Shown here in pieces: positions 24,110 to 36,000 of a stretch of DNA of 64,000 bases (its first letter is position 1; each line of letters begins with the position of its first letter). Position numbers and translations under genes: made by a program. Source of the stretch: Papaver somniferum (lineage: Eukaryota; Streptophyta; Magnoliopsida; Ranunculales; Papaveraceae). The stretch covers positions 142,187,112-142,251,111 of the forward strand of contig NC_039359.1 of assembly GCF_003573695.1 (NCBI RefSeq), given 5' to 3'. The notes beneath the pieces were generated by a model. It searched no databases. It saw only the letters and a list, made by a program, of their open reading frames with translations, and had not been told where the DNA came from.

Positions 24110-25200
24110 AACTTCTATACTCAGAGTCATTAGATTTCTGTGTGTTTGCAACAGGAAAGAAATTGTTTTCAGATTCATAATAGAAGAAGAAGGAGCAGCT
24201 TTTTTATTTTTCTTGTGTCCTGGGCCCCACGTAGGGCTGTGTTAAGAGTTAAATTGGGAAATAAGGTCAAAGACTTTAAAGCCTGACCCGTGAAAACTAA
24301 TAGCAAATGTACGGACGGTTGGGATGTGCTTTTGAGTTCGAACCACCGTGGAAGGTAAACTAATAGCAATTGATGCCCCGGACGTTCTGTTTACGTCTGC
24401 TCGATTTCTGAGTAATCCCATTTCTGATGGGATTTCTCATTGCAGGGGTCAATCTCAACTTCAGCTACTTCAAGTACTTGAGGATGATCAAGTAGGAAGT
24501 CCAACTGCAAATGGTGGGCATATGGCGAATTAAGAGGAACAAACTCTTGGAAATCAATTGTCAAGACTGGTTACATTATTCTAGAAATGTTGGTGAATCA
24601 AATCAAAGAAGTTGGTGAAGGAAATCAGAAGTTTATGAAAACGAATAGTCTTTAGTAACTTTCAAGTCTTGTGTTTTTATGTAGGTTTGTTCCTAATGCA
24701 TTGCATTAAAAATGTGCTGGAAAATGTTTAATGGAACGGCTGAAAGTTTTCTTTGAACTTCGTATTCAGAATATTATGTGAACCTAATATGTGAAGTTAA
24801 TTCTGAATGAAATAAGGTCGCTGCTGAAGTCACGAGGAAATGAAGCATAGTTACAGTATGGGTAAAATCACTGTTGGGTTGGAATTAAATTAGACTTGCA
24901 GTGGCAGTGGCTACATATGAGGTTGATACGAGATGGTGTATTAAAAAATTTGGTGGATGTTACTCGAATAGTGGATATGGAAGAAAACTTGGGAAGTATT
25001 TGTAATGAGAAAGAAGATGTCTATTTTTTAATGAGAAAGAAGATGTCTATTTCCTGCTTTAATTTGTTCACACCAGTTACCCGTTTTTTATATCCTTCTG
25101 TAGCATTTGAAGGAGGTATGTTTGTCAATGTTGGACTCTGCAGTATTTCTTCTTAAATTTTGGACAAATAGACATCTTTCAGTATTTAGTTATTATTCTA
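24110..25200. other. Intergenic DNA, no recognised gene
   Basis: Short open frames (for example 24348-24533 and 24896-25156) have no recognisable family. Part of the right end may be intron of the ATPase pseudogene, since a 3' splice-like AG precedes its first recognisable exon. Confidence 0.4.
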
Positions 25201-26084
25201 ATTTGATCTAATTCACAGAAAGGCGTGGGCTGGCATTCAAGAGGTTCACTTTCTCCAATTTAACCCGACTGATAAGCGGACATCACTGACTTGTATTGAC
25301 AATGAAGGTAAAATGCGTCGGCAAAGGTGCACTCTCTGAACATTTTGTGCTTTGGTTATTTGCACATTCTTAATGGCTTCTTATTGTTACAGAGTTTTCC
25401 AGGTAAAGTCAGTATAGCGAATTCCTAATAATGGTTAAAGGCGCATGTCTCAGCAACATAAAACGAGGGTTTCGCTCGTTATAGGACTTAACCAAACATC
25501 TCACAGCGTGATGTCTTTAATGATCAGATTTTGAATCTTGCGCACACTAAATTGGGCATAGAGCCTAGAGTCCATGCAGTTACTGATAAATTTGAGGAGC
25601 GAAGCTTAAGGTTACTCTGAGTAGCATACCAGGTAACATAATGTCATAAACTACAAACCTACTCCTCGATCTCCTGCCCCTTACTTATTTCTAACATATA
25701 TTGCTGAATATTTTATTCATTCAGGAAGTCTCAGAAAGAAGGAGAGAGTGTCGGGCTCCAGGGAAGTTATTGTTCTCTCGCCACTCTTTGACCCATTGAG
25801 ATACAAAAATGCTGAGACAATTAGGAAGGTCTGAATTGCTTAAATTTTATTTTCCCGTTTTATGTCGGGTGTTAGGACTGCAACTTTTAAAACCTGCTGC
25901 TTTTTGTTGTTGCTACTTAGAATTGCTTCATCTGGAGAGTTTTTTGAAGACTCACCGGCAATGATTTTTTGATTGGGTGAATTTATACAATTCCACTTAT
26001 AGGAGGGTTCTTTGAAAGATCTTAAGGTCGTTAGACGTGTCTGTGCAACTATTTTTCTATTTGGGGTGCAAGACTTGTATAGGG

Positions 26085-26630
26085 TTGGCAGTCATGGTTT
26101 CAAAAAACGTTTTGAAGCGCATATTGAAGCCTTATTTGGGCGCTTCAACATAAAAACGCTTCAAAACATGCACTTCAATATAACGCCTACCGCCAGTCTC
26201 AGAAAAAAAATGGGCTTGAAGCCAAGAAATAAGTCTTGACGTTTCCTTATTTTTGTTTTGTTTTAAAACTTGTTAATTATATACTTTGAAAAAAAAAAAA
26301 AAAAAAAAACAAACCCTATAACTACAATTAACTAACAGCCAACTTTCTAGCCAAACGTTTCTTCTTCTATTCAACAACTTCTCCTTCCTCTTCCTTGATG
26401 ATTCAAACATTCCTGTCTAGTGTTTTTAGATACCTCTATATATATGCTTAGTTAGCTAGTTAGTTTATTGTTTGGTTTTGTGTTAGGAAGTTTCACATAG
26501 ATATTTATAAGTATTTATTTATATATATTTGGAGAAGCTACGTTTCGATAGCATTTTGAAGCTGCGCTTTACGCTTTACAAGGATAGCCTATCACTTTAT
26601 GCTTTCGCTTTTTGAAACCTTGGTGGCAGT
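26085..26630. repeat. 8 bp target-site duplications of the hAT-like element
   Basis: TTGGCAGT at 26085-26092 and GTGGCAGT at 26623-26630 flank the element (7 of 8 identical); 8 bp is the hAT superfamily length. Confidence 0.7.
26093..26622. mobile_element. Non-autonomous hAT-like DNA transposon
   Basis: A 530 bp element with imperfect terminal inverted repeats (CATGGTTTCAAAAAACG on the left, inverse CAAGGTTTCAAAAAGCG on the right) and an 8 bp duplication. It contains GAAGCG-rich subterminal motifs and an A-run at 26289-26310, but no transposase. Confidence 0.75.
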
Positions 26631-27484
26631 ACTATGAATGTTCCACCTGTTTAGTAACTCTATGAATCGGAAAGTTGTGTTTTGTGATGTGTATGTAATC
26701 GTGGTCTGAGGGTTATGTGGTTGGAAACCACATAACAGGCAGCACTAGGCTCTGACTGTTGGAGTACTGATGTGTGTTGATGTTTAAGCAAATCAATTCT
26801 ATTCTTCTTACTAGTGGATCACTTAAATTTTGTGTATATTGGTGGATTTGTTCATCTCCAGATATGTGTGATTGCTCGAATCAGAAACGCATTGGCTTAT
26901 GCAACACATTTTTCAGAGCAGTGCTCAGTTTACTGAGGCGTGCGACATTAGTGCCAGCACAGCTTTGGATCATAGAGGTGACTACTGGGAGTATTACTCT
27001 TTGAACTTTTTGTGCTTTGATTGTTTGCACATTCTTAATGACTACTTATTGTTATTCTGCCACTGTTTTTGATGATCAGAATGCGTTCAATAAATCGGAT
27101 GTAAAGCCCAAAGTCCATGCAGTGATTGATAAATTTGCAGAACGAGGCTTAAGGTCACTAGCTTACCAGGTAAAATAAACTACAAATCCACTCCTCTATA
27201 TTTCCTCCCCCTTACTTCTAAAGAGCAACATGGCAGTTTATCGGTCTCTTGCCTCTCTTTGACCCACTTAGGCACGGCAGTGTTGAGACTATTAGTTGAT
27301 CATTTATTATTAGGTGATCAACTGGCCATTGGGAAGGAAACTGGCTGCCGTCTTGAAATGGGACCAACATGTGTACCCCTTATCTGCATTGCGAGGTCAA
27401 AAAGCACTGGTCATGGAGTTAACGACGATCCTGCTCTTAAGAATGTCGACATTGATATTACATTACTGTTGTAAGAATAGCTAT

Positions 27485-28220
27485 TCAAAGTCAGATTCAC
27501 GGGTAATAAAGCTTTTGGGTTATTATCAAATATCTGCAAGATTTACAGACAAGCTTACAAAGAAGTTTTGCTTATAAGCTAACTAGTTGCAGTCGGCATA
27601 AGCTGAAGTATTTTTTTACTGTTGCAACTATCCAGAAATTAAACAAGTCTTAATAACAAGAATCGAGAAGACTAAGTGGACGTGGTGGACGACATTCAGG
27701 TATTAATTCATAATTCACTTCCATCGACATATCTTCTTTATTTTTTCTGCACCTACATGCAAAAAAGAAAACTGTTAGTCAGCTATTAATTTTACCTTTT
27801 TTACTTTGTTGTGTAGTAAATATATATAATAAAGGGGAAGGACATACGATAGCATGTAATGCTAATAAACGAACGTCAGTGCCATATGATTTCAGGCAGT
27901 GAGATCACATTGACATAAGAAAGAGAAGAATAAGGTCCCTTATCTGACTTCTTCTTTCCCTTTACCAATGAAGAGTACTAGTACTATATGTATAGGGGTA
28001 GCCACAAAATATATATGTACTGCAATGATGAGAGGGTTAGAATCGTAATGTGAGGAATGATACTCTCTCGTTCTTAAGTAGATAGTATATCGTTTTTGTT
28101 TGTTTCTATCTAGACAACTTATTGATGATAATGCATCATCCCCAGGTGCCAGTGCAAGAACAAGTCAATTGGTCTGGAAATTGGAGTGTCGTCTATTGTT
28201 GACTCAGGTCCCAGTATGAT
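27485..28220. other. Intergenic or intronic DNA, no recognised gene
   Basis: AT-rich with no family-level coding match. It lies between the ATPase pseudogene and the next gene fragment. Confidence 0.35.
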
Positions 28221-28221
28221 T

Positions 28222-28484
28222 CCAATGGCAGTAACGGCGAATCTAAGTGGTCAGATTATCCTACCCCATTGAAGATAACTGATGATATGCAAACTCCTGG
28301 AACAGTTTATGCAATAAAGCCGCAGAGTCTTGTAAGTGGGAAGAATCCTAAGCGCCAGTATGTATACCCAGCTGGAAACACCCTGGTCGACAGTTTAACC
28401 AGTGGAATGTGCGGAAGGAGGAAGGTGAAAACACGACCTCAGAGTGTGCATCTGTTTCATACTCTTAAGTCGGTCAGTGATTGA
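28222..28484 (+). pseudogene. Fragment of a conserved plant protein (possibly JASON-like)
   Basis: One frame reads SKWSDYPTPLKITDDMQTPG, then TVYAIKP and RQYVYPAGNTLVD. The 'YPTPLK(L/I)TD(E/D)MQTPGTV' plus 'QYVYP' arrangement recalls a conserved block in plant JASON-family proteins, which act in meiotic spindle orientation; this is from memory and only moderately sure. No start codon or upstream exons can be defined and the downstream part loses similarity, so it is a single exon or a relic. Confidence 0.4.
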
Positions 28485-30189
28485 TGGACTAGGCATAAAA
28501 GGTATTCTTCCATGAGATACTTGTTAACAACTACCAATAGGACACGGCATAATCACATGAGACACTTGTTAATCCATTCGGCGTAATGTATTCTAGTTTG
28601 AGTTGGATGATTTACCTTTTTATATTTACTAATGGTTGGCATTGACCTCCTCCTGTCCCACAAGCACGTTCAGCTGAAGAATAAAATTAATTTCTAATTA
28701 ATGATGGATTTGTATATGGTTATAGACTCTTGAATTACCGATTTATACCCGAGTCGGGTGAGCTGTTTCAACATGATCTTCAAATCTCACGTAATTAGTC
28801 TCTCTATATGGACAAAAGCAGCAATTCTTATTACTATCTCTGTCTATAAAAGATAGGCGGATTTGTGTGCAGTATGTGTTTTCCGGTAAATTTTTATGAG
28901 TGTCTTGGAGTTATGTGAAATTTTAGGTTAAATTAGATAGATATAGAGGAGAGACGAGATTACTAGATTCTAAATTTCAAACTTGCTTTCTAGGAGATGG
29001 GGACCAGCTCCGTTATCCGCTTGAGAGGGAAAAAAAAAAAAAAAACCCTAATTAATTCGTCGATTTGAAGAGAGAGGACAGAGATTTTATTAGATAATTC
29101 GTTGTTGTCATATAATCTAAATAAACAAACACCAATTGAAATCGAGTAAACTGACTCACCTGCTGCTGCTCCCTGGTTTTCCATTTCCCGTGATTGTGAG
29201 GGAAATCTGGGAGATCGCAATTGGGGAGAGAAAACTTTCGGTGATTGTGAGGGAAATCTCGGAGAGAAAATGTTTGCAAAGGAAAGACGCAGACAATTTC
29301 CTTTTCCCAACTAAGAAAGGGTATATAAATGAGCACATGGAACATTAAGCTAGGCCTATTTACTCGGACCTAATTCTGGATTCATTTTTTCTTTAATAAT
29401 TTTTATATAATGTGATTTTTTCAGATTATATTTTGTTCACATTAACTAAGTTAAAATAATTTGGATCAATAGAATTATATAATATTATTGCATCAAAAAA
29501 AGAATTATAAAATATTAGCTTTCCAGCCCTGTATTTTTATTTTCTCTTTGGAAATTGATGAATCCCCATACCGTCATATTTGTATCACTATATCCGTGTT
29601 GGTAGCTTACCAAATTTCAATCCGTTTACCCCTTTAAGTGCTCAGTTGCGACAATTAAGATTCGGTTCATCCTTTAAGTGCTCGGTCGCAACCTGCCTCA
29701 ACTGTCGGAGTTTTGGTTCTTTTCCACAAATGTTCGTATAAAATTATCAAATATTAATGTGTGTGTATTTATTTATATAAGACGGTGTTTTATTTCTCGA
29801 GTAATTCAAATGTTTACAAGCTGACTTAGGCATGCGGTGTGACATTCAAGATGTCAATTCATTAATTTTCAAGGGACAAATAAATTCATGAATACAATTG
29901 GAGTACAAGTTATTTTCGTGCTTCTATTTTGGACAGACATACAATAAATGACATCCATACACTATGTGAACCCTTTTGCCATTGGGTTTTTGACCGATAT
30001 TTTGGTGCTATTTTGATCAACCCGTTTCATCTTGTCGGCTCATCGACCACTACCTCCAATGGGGAATATCCTCATCTCATTTTTTTTCCTGACACGATCA
30101 GCTAGGTTAAGGGCAAAAACAAGCAAAACGAAAACAACAAAACGAACAACACAAAACTAACTATTACAAATGTTATTTTTTTTTTATGA
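28485..30189. other. Intergenic DNA with minor repeats
   Basis: No gene recognised. A 20 bp block, GGTGATTGTGAGGGAAATCT or close, occurs twice (29190-29212 and 29239-29260) inside a purine-rich stretch. A block with CCTTTAAGTGCTC occurs at about 29631 and 29670. Several A/T runs are present. Confidence 0.4.
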
Positions 30190-31035
30190 AAACCTTAAAG
30201 TCGGGCTAAAAATATGCAATTCTGATCTGCTCCCACAAACTGGCATGATATTTCTTTGAAACAATGACAAACTTTCCAAGATTTGAATCTCTCCCTAACT
30301 CTTTTACCTCTTCTCTACAACTATATAATAATACAGGAGGGATCAACATTTGGATCAATGAGCAATTTAAAAATATCATGGAACCTATATCAATATGAGT
30401 GTTAAAAAATTCCTATATGGACAATCATCTCCAGTTCCAATTCAACACCTTGCAACTTACGAGCCATCACAAAAGTAGGAAAAAAAAACCTTGCACAAGC
30501 AGCATCCAAGACATCACCACTAGAATTTCTCAAATTGGATCCACACCCTCCCGTTTCCTCTTTCAAATGCCCGTCAGAATTCAATATAATCTCACCTAAG
30601 GGGCCATCTAGGTGCTTTAAATGATATCAGCATAAAGGAACTGAAACTCTGCCTTCCATATACCCATCAACCATTTAACATTATGATTATCAGTCTTCTT
30701 GTGAATTTTAGCTGCCATATTAAAACGAATATCCTAGAGCATGCTCACCTGATTAATATGATTAGATTGAGACCTGAACACTCTGTTATTCTTTTCTCTC
30801 CAAATATGGTACACAAACCCATTGAGCACCAACTTCTTAATGGTTGTCATACAACTTGAACTGATCTTCGTACTAATATATTTACTCATCCCAGGTAAGA
30901 GAAACATTTTTGACGTAACCCATTTTTAACAACAAGCCTCTCAAGTCATAACAAAGAAAGGTAAATCATAAAAAAGTTGGTCAATCTCGATAGCATCAAT
31001 ACATTGGCTACAAGAATCATCTTGAATAACATCCC
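30190..31035 (-). pseudogene. LINE remnant: zinc-binding tail of RT and RNase H-like domain
   Basis: On the minus strand the right part reads as the zf-RVT region (CSQCIDAIEIDQLFYDLPF, then LVLNGFVYHIWREKNNRVFR), typical of plant LINE reverse transcriptases. After some stops it continues into an RNase H-like domain: ILNSDGHLKEETGGCGSNLR, ending with a weak 'EVKELGRDSN' segment near 30290. Stops and frameshifts break it. The right edge at 31038 is cut by the LTR-like piece that follows. Confidence 0.75.
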
Positions 31036-31038
31036 ATA

Positions 31039-31490
31039 TGTTAGAGCGTAGCTCGGTTGAACCCACCAAGTGTTGGTATATCAAGTTTGGTTGTCATATT
31101 TTAGTATCAAAACTCACCTAGAGTCGCTTGATTAAATACTAGAGTCAACTTCGTTTAGGTTAGACTAAAAAGTCTGGGAATGTTGAGACATATAAATATT
31201 ACTCTGAAGACCTGAATAACGAGAAGAAGTAACGACTACAATGACGATATCATCCTTCCGCTCAAGGTTAGTAATATTGACTTGAACTTGTTTCAATTCC
31301 TAACTTATCTTTCAAGTCGTGCTTGAAAACATAACATGCGAAGCTGTACATATTACTGACGATATATCCTTTGCAAAAACTAGGTTTAAGGGTGGCTCTT
31401 TCCTCTTGATAGTCTCTGTAACTTCACATTGCTACAACGAGAGTGCGAGGTTGTCATTGATTGTATATATTGTGTTATTGGTTGATCCCC
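31039..31490 (+). repeat. TGTTAGAGC-type LTR fragment
   Basis: Begins TGTTAGAGCGTAGCTCGGTT and is similar over about 190 bp to 60232-60415, and further along to 52704-53000 (shared 'CATCATCCTT...CAAGGTTAGTAA'). It shares its opening with the LTRs of the nested element at 6214-14492. The 3' end is missing; the Athila-like sequence follows without a clear border. Confidence 0.5.
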
Positions 31491-31599
31491 AGATATTTAG
31501 GTTGTTGATTTATGGAGAGTTTTGTTTGTATATTCCAGTAGGTAAGTCTATGTTCTTGTTTTATTTTTATTTGGTTACTTTTTGCACATCATTTTAGAA

Positions 31600-32031
31600 A
31601 TTTCCCATCTTAATTTTTACTTTGGATGACTCAATTACATTGAGGACAATGTGATGTTTAAGTGTGGGGGAGTGGTTAATTTTTTACTCTTTTTTTTTAG
31701 GAATTTTCTTGCAATTTATGATCAGCTGTTGAGCGGGTCTATTGTGGATTCATAGGTATATTATGACCAGCTGTTTAACGGGTCTAAAAAAAATTATTAT
31801 GATTGTTAGGGTTATAACCAGCCGTGTAGCGGGTCTTTTTCTTTTTTCTTGCATGATATGACCAGCTGTTTAGCGGGTCTAAAATAAAGTTTAAAAAAAA
31901 ATTAAGAAAAATAATAATATGATCAGCTGTGAAGCGGGTCTCTCTCTTTTTTTCTCATAATATGACCAGTTGTGTAGCGGGTCTTTTTCTGTTTTGCTTG
32001 AGGACTAGCAAAATATAAGTGTGGGGGTGTT
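31600..32031 (+). mobile_element. 3' untranslated end of an Athila-like Ty3/gypsy element
   Basis: Shows the familiar pair of G-rich purine tracts, 'TTTAAGTGTGGGGGAG' at 31656-31671 and 'TATAAGTGTGGGGGTG' at 32014-32029, the second touching the LTR start. Between them are six copies of a 23 bp motif. All coding sequence and the 5' LTR are absent. Confidence 0.7.
31718..31984 (+). repeat. Six interspersed copies of a 23 bp motif
   Basis: Copies of ATGACCAGCTGTTTAGCGGG plus TCT end at 31740, 31785, 31836, 31880, 31941 and 31984. They are separated by 20-40 bp of T- or A-rich spacer. The regularity between two purine tracts suggests a structured or protein-binding role in the element's RNA, or simple amplification. 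Confidence 0.8.
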
Positions 32032-33034
32032 TGATAAGCACGTTAGTACTACATTTTATACCCATATTTATATTAGTTAGGACTCGCTATTTCGTCTAAC
32101 AACACCATTTTAATACTTTTACAGAAAATACAAGCAATTCTGATTATCGGGAGCATAAACAGCTAAAGCATTGGCGTTTGCGACAAAAATGACAAATCGT
32201 AGTTGGCCTGGTATTGTTATATATCAGCAGCATTCGCGGCCAGGGACAACGTGAAGCAGCAGTTACAGAACCGACAGCCGGAGAAGAAGAGAGGACGCCG
32301 CCGAAAGGAATTGGGTTTGCAGTTTTGTTTCTCCCGTTTCAAATTTTAATCTCTTTAATATGTTTGTGGCTTTTGAGAAAGCCATGTCTAGCTAGATTTT
32401 GTAACTAGGGTTCATAGAGAAAGCTACTTTGAACATAGACCATTATGAAATAAATTGGAATTATTTTCGTATTAGGCTATAAAAATGAATCTTGAAGTCT
32501 ATAATTATGTTTATTGATTTTATTAGAATATGAGTTGTTGCACACCGACTTTGTAAGATACATTAGCCGAAATTCATAAATTCATATAGTTTGCAACTGT
32601 ATTTGTTAGTATTTGATAATTCATGCTTAGGTTAATACTTTTGATGATTTATCCTTAGACGAAGCAAATATTAATTGTGAATCTATAAATTATGTTTTCG
32701 ATAATTCTCTCGTCATTATAATTTGATAGGTCATGCTTAGAATTTTGATGGGCTATACTTAAGAGATGCGAGTTTATGATCGAAAAACATACCAATAATA
32801 AATAGTAGTGGAATCCGTAAATCCTGGTTATTGACTCGCTCCGTTGCATTTAGTTAATTCTTTTTGAATTTAATTCTAAAACACAAAAATATTTTTCTTG
32901 GTTAGTTGATTGAGAAAACTGATTATTGGTATTTCCACCTCTCCCTGTGGGTTCGAACCGTACTTGCCTTTGTCTACTAGTTAGACACCGTGCGATTGCG
33001 GTTATTTCATATAGGGTTCTCCAGAATCCTATCA
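32032..33034 (+). repeat. Athila-like 3' LTR
   Basis: Starts TGATAAGCACG right after the purine tract and ends CCTATCA, giving 5 bp inverted ends (TGATA/TATCA). Near the end it contains CTCCCTGTGGG...ACCGTGCGATTGCGG, the stretch found at the end of many plant Ty3/gypsy LTRs. Its 3' half (from about 32570) is the left part of the tandem-array unit. Confidence 0.75.
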
Positions 33035-36000
33035 TACATGTATACCCCTTAACAATTCGTGTATTGTTAAAAATATTTTATGTGTTACTTTGTTTAGGCA
33101 ATTTCCAAAGGTCACTTTTAGACAAAAATAATTTGTGAGTAATAAATTGTTCTTGACTAAGATTGCTATTAACTTCCATTATTTAGATCATATTTCGAAA
33201 GTTTAAATTCATAAATTCATATAGTTTGCAATTGTATTTATTAGTATTTGATAATTCATGCTTAGGTTAATACTTTTGATGATTTATTCTTAGACGAAGC
33301 AAATATTAATTGTGAATCTATAAATTATGTTTTCGATAATTCTCTCGTCATTATAATTTGATAGGTCATGCTTAGAAATTTGACGTGCTATACTTAAGAG
33401 ATGCGAGTTTATGATCGGAAAACATACCAATAATAAATAGTAGTGGAATCCGTAAACCCTGGTTATTGACTCGCTCCGTTGCATTTAGTTAATTCTTTTT
33501 GAATTTAATTCTAAAACACAAAAATATTGTTCTTGGTTAGTTGATTGAGAAAACTGATTATTGGTATTTCCACCTCTCCCTGTGGGTTTGACCCGTACTT
33601 GCCTTTGTCTACTAGTTAGACACCGTGCGATTGCGGTTATTTCATATAGGGTTCTCCAGAATCCTATCATACATGTATACCCCTTAACAATTCGTGTATT
33701 GTTAAAAATATTTTATGTGTTACTTTGTTTAGGCAATTTCCAAAGGTCACTTTTAGACAAAAATAATTTTGAGTAATAAATTGTTCTTGACTAAGATTGC
33801 CTATAAATTCCATTATTAGATCATATTTCGAAAGTTTAAATTCATAATTCATATAGTTTGCAATTTTATTTGTTTTAGTATTTGATAATTCATGCTTAGG
33901 TTAATACTTTTGATGATTTATCCTTAGACGAAGCAAATATTAATTGTGAATCTATAAATTATGTTTTCGATAATTCTCTCGTCATTATAATCTGATAGGT
34001 CATGCTTAGAAATTTGACGTGCTATACTTAAGAGATGCGAGTTTATGATCGGAAAACATACCAATAATAAATAGTAGTGGAATCCGTAAACCCTGGTTAT
34101 TGACTCGCTCCGTTGCATTTAGTTAATTCTTTTTGAATTTAATTCTAAAACACAAAAATATTGTTCTTGGTTAGTTGATTGAGAAAACTGATTATTGGTA
34201 TTTCCACCTCTCCCTGTGGGTTTGACCCGTACTTGCCTTTGTCTACTAGTTAGACACCGTGCGATTGCGGTTATTTCATATATGGTTCTCCAGAATCCTA
34301 TCATACATGTATACCCCTTAACAATTCGTGTATTGTTAAAAATATTTTATGTGTTACTTTGTTTAGGCAATTTATGTATTTTAAAAAATTGTTAAAAATA
34401 TTTATTGTTCTTGACTAAGATTGCTATTAAATTCCATTATTTAGATCATATTTCGAAAGTTTAAATTCATAAATTCATATAGTTTGCAATTTTATTTGTT
34501 AGTATTTGATAATTCATGCTTAGGTTAATACTTTTGATGATTTATCCTTAGACGAAGCAAATATTAATTGTGAATCTATAAATTATGTTTTCGATAATTC
34601 TCTCGTCATTATAATCTGATAGGTCATGCTTAGAAATTTGACGTGCTATACTTAAGAGATGCGAGTTTATGATCGGAAAACATACCAATAATAATAGTAG
34701 TGGAATCTGTAAACCCTGGTTATTGACTCGCTCCGTTGCATTTAGTTAATTCTTTTTGAATTTAATTCTAAACACAAAAATATTGTTCTTGGTTAGTTGA
34801 TTGAGAAAACTGATTATTGGTATTTCCACCCTCCCTGTGGGTTTGACCCGTACTTGCCTTTGTCTACTAGTTAGACACCGTGCGATTGCGGTTATTTCAT
34901 ATAGGGTTCTCCAGAATCCTATCATACATGTATACCCCTTAACAATTCGTGTATTGTTAAAAATATTTTATGTGTTACTTTGTTTAGGCAATTTCCAAAG
35001 GTCACTTTTAGACAAAAATAATTTGTGAGTAATAAATTGTTCTTGACTAAAATTGCTATTAAATTCCATTATTTAGATCATATTTCGGAAGTTTAAATTC
35101 ATAAATTCATATAGTTTGCAATTTTATTTGTTAGTATTTGATAATTCATGCTTAGGTTAATACTTTTGATGATTTATCCTTAGACGAAGCAAATATTAAT
35201 TGTGAATCTATAAATTATGTTTTCGATAATTCTCTCGTCATTATAATCTGATAGGTCATGCTTAGAAATTTGACGTGCTATACTTAAGAGATGCGAGTTT
35301 ATGATCGGAAAACATACCAATAATAAATAGTAGTGGAATCCGTAAACCCTGGTTATTGACTCGCTCCGTTGCATTTAGTTAATTCTTTTTGAATTTAATT
35401 CTAAAACACAAAAATATTGTTCTTGGTTAGTTGATTGAGAAAACTGATTATTGGTATTTCCACCTCTCCCTGTGGGTTTGACCCGTACTTGCCTTTGTCT
35501 ACTAGTTAGACACCGTGCGATTGCGGTTATTTCATATAGGGTTCTCCAGAATCCTATCATACATGTATACCCCTTAACAATTCGTGTATTGTTAAAAATA
35601 TTTTATGTGTTACTTTGTTTAGGCAATTTCCAAAGGTCACTTTTAGACAAAAATAATTTGTGAGTAATAAATTGTTCTTGACTAAAATTGCTATTAAATT
35701 CCATTATTTAGATCATATTTCGAAAGTTTAAATTCATAAATTCATATAGTTTGCAATTTTATTTGTTAGTATTTGATAATTCATGCTTAGGTTGATACTT
35801 TTGATGATTTATCCTTAGACGAAGAAATATTAATTGTGAATCTATAAATTATGTTTTCGATAATTCTCCCGTCATTATAATCTGATAGGTCATGCTTAGA
35901 AATTTGACATGCTATACTTAAGAGATGCGAGTTTATGATCGGAAAACATACCAATAATAATAGTAGTGGAATCCGTAAAACCCTGGTTATTTCGCTTTTT

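Larger units (their letters stand above)
25205..27480 (+). pseudogene. Plasma-membrane H+-ATPase pseudogene with partial duplication
   Basis: Several exon-like pieces of a P-type proton pump appear in order. Piece 25215-25320 reads [20 protein letters not shown]. Piece 25520-25610 reads DQILNLAHTKLGIEPRVHAV. Piece 25726-25830 ends in LFDPLRYKNAETIRK. A second set follows: 27100-27170 reads KVHAVIDKFAERGLRSLAYQ, and 27316-27360 reads GDQLAIGKETGCRLEMG, diagnostic of plant H+-ATPases. This is fused early to a GVNDDPALKNVDI motif near 27415 (GVNDAPALKKADIGI in functional pumps). The conserved intron piece around 'TTTGTGCTTTG' occurs twice (25340 and 27005), so an internal tandem duplication took place. 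Stops, frameshifts and missing catalytic parts (no DKTGT segment) rule out function. A hAT-like element lies between the two sets. Confidence 0.85.
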
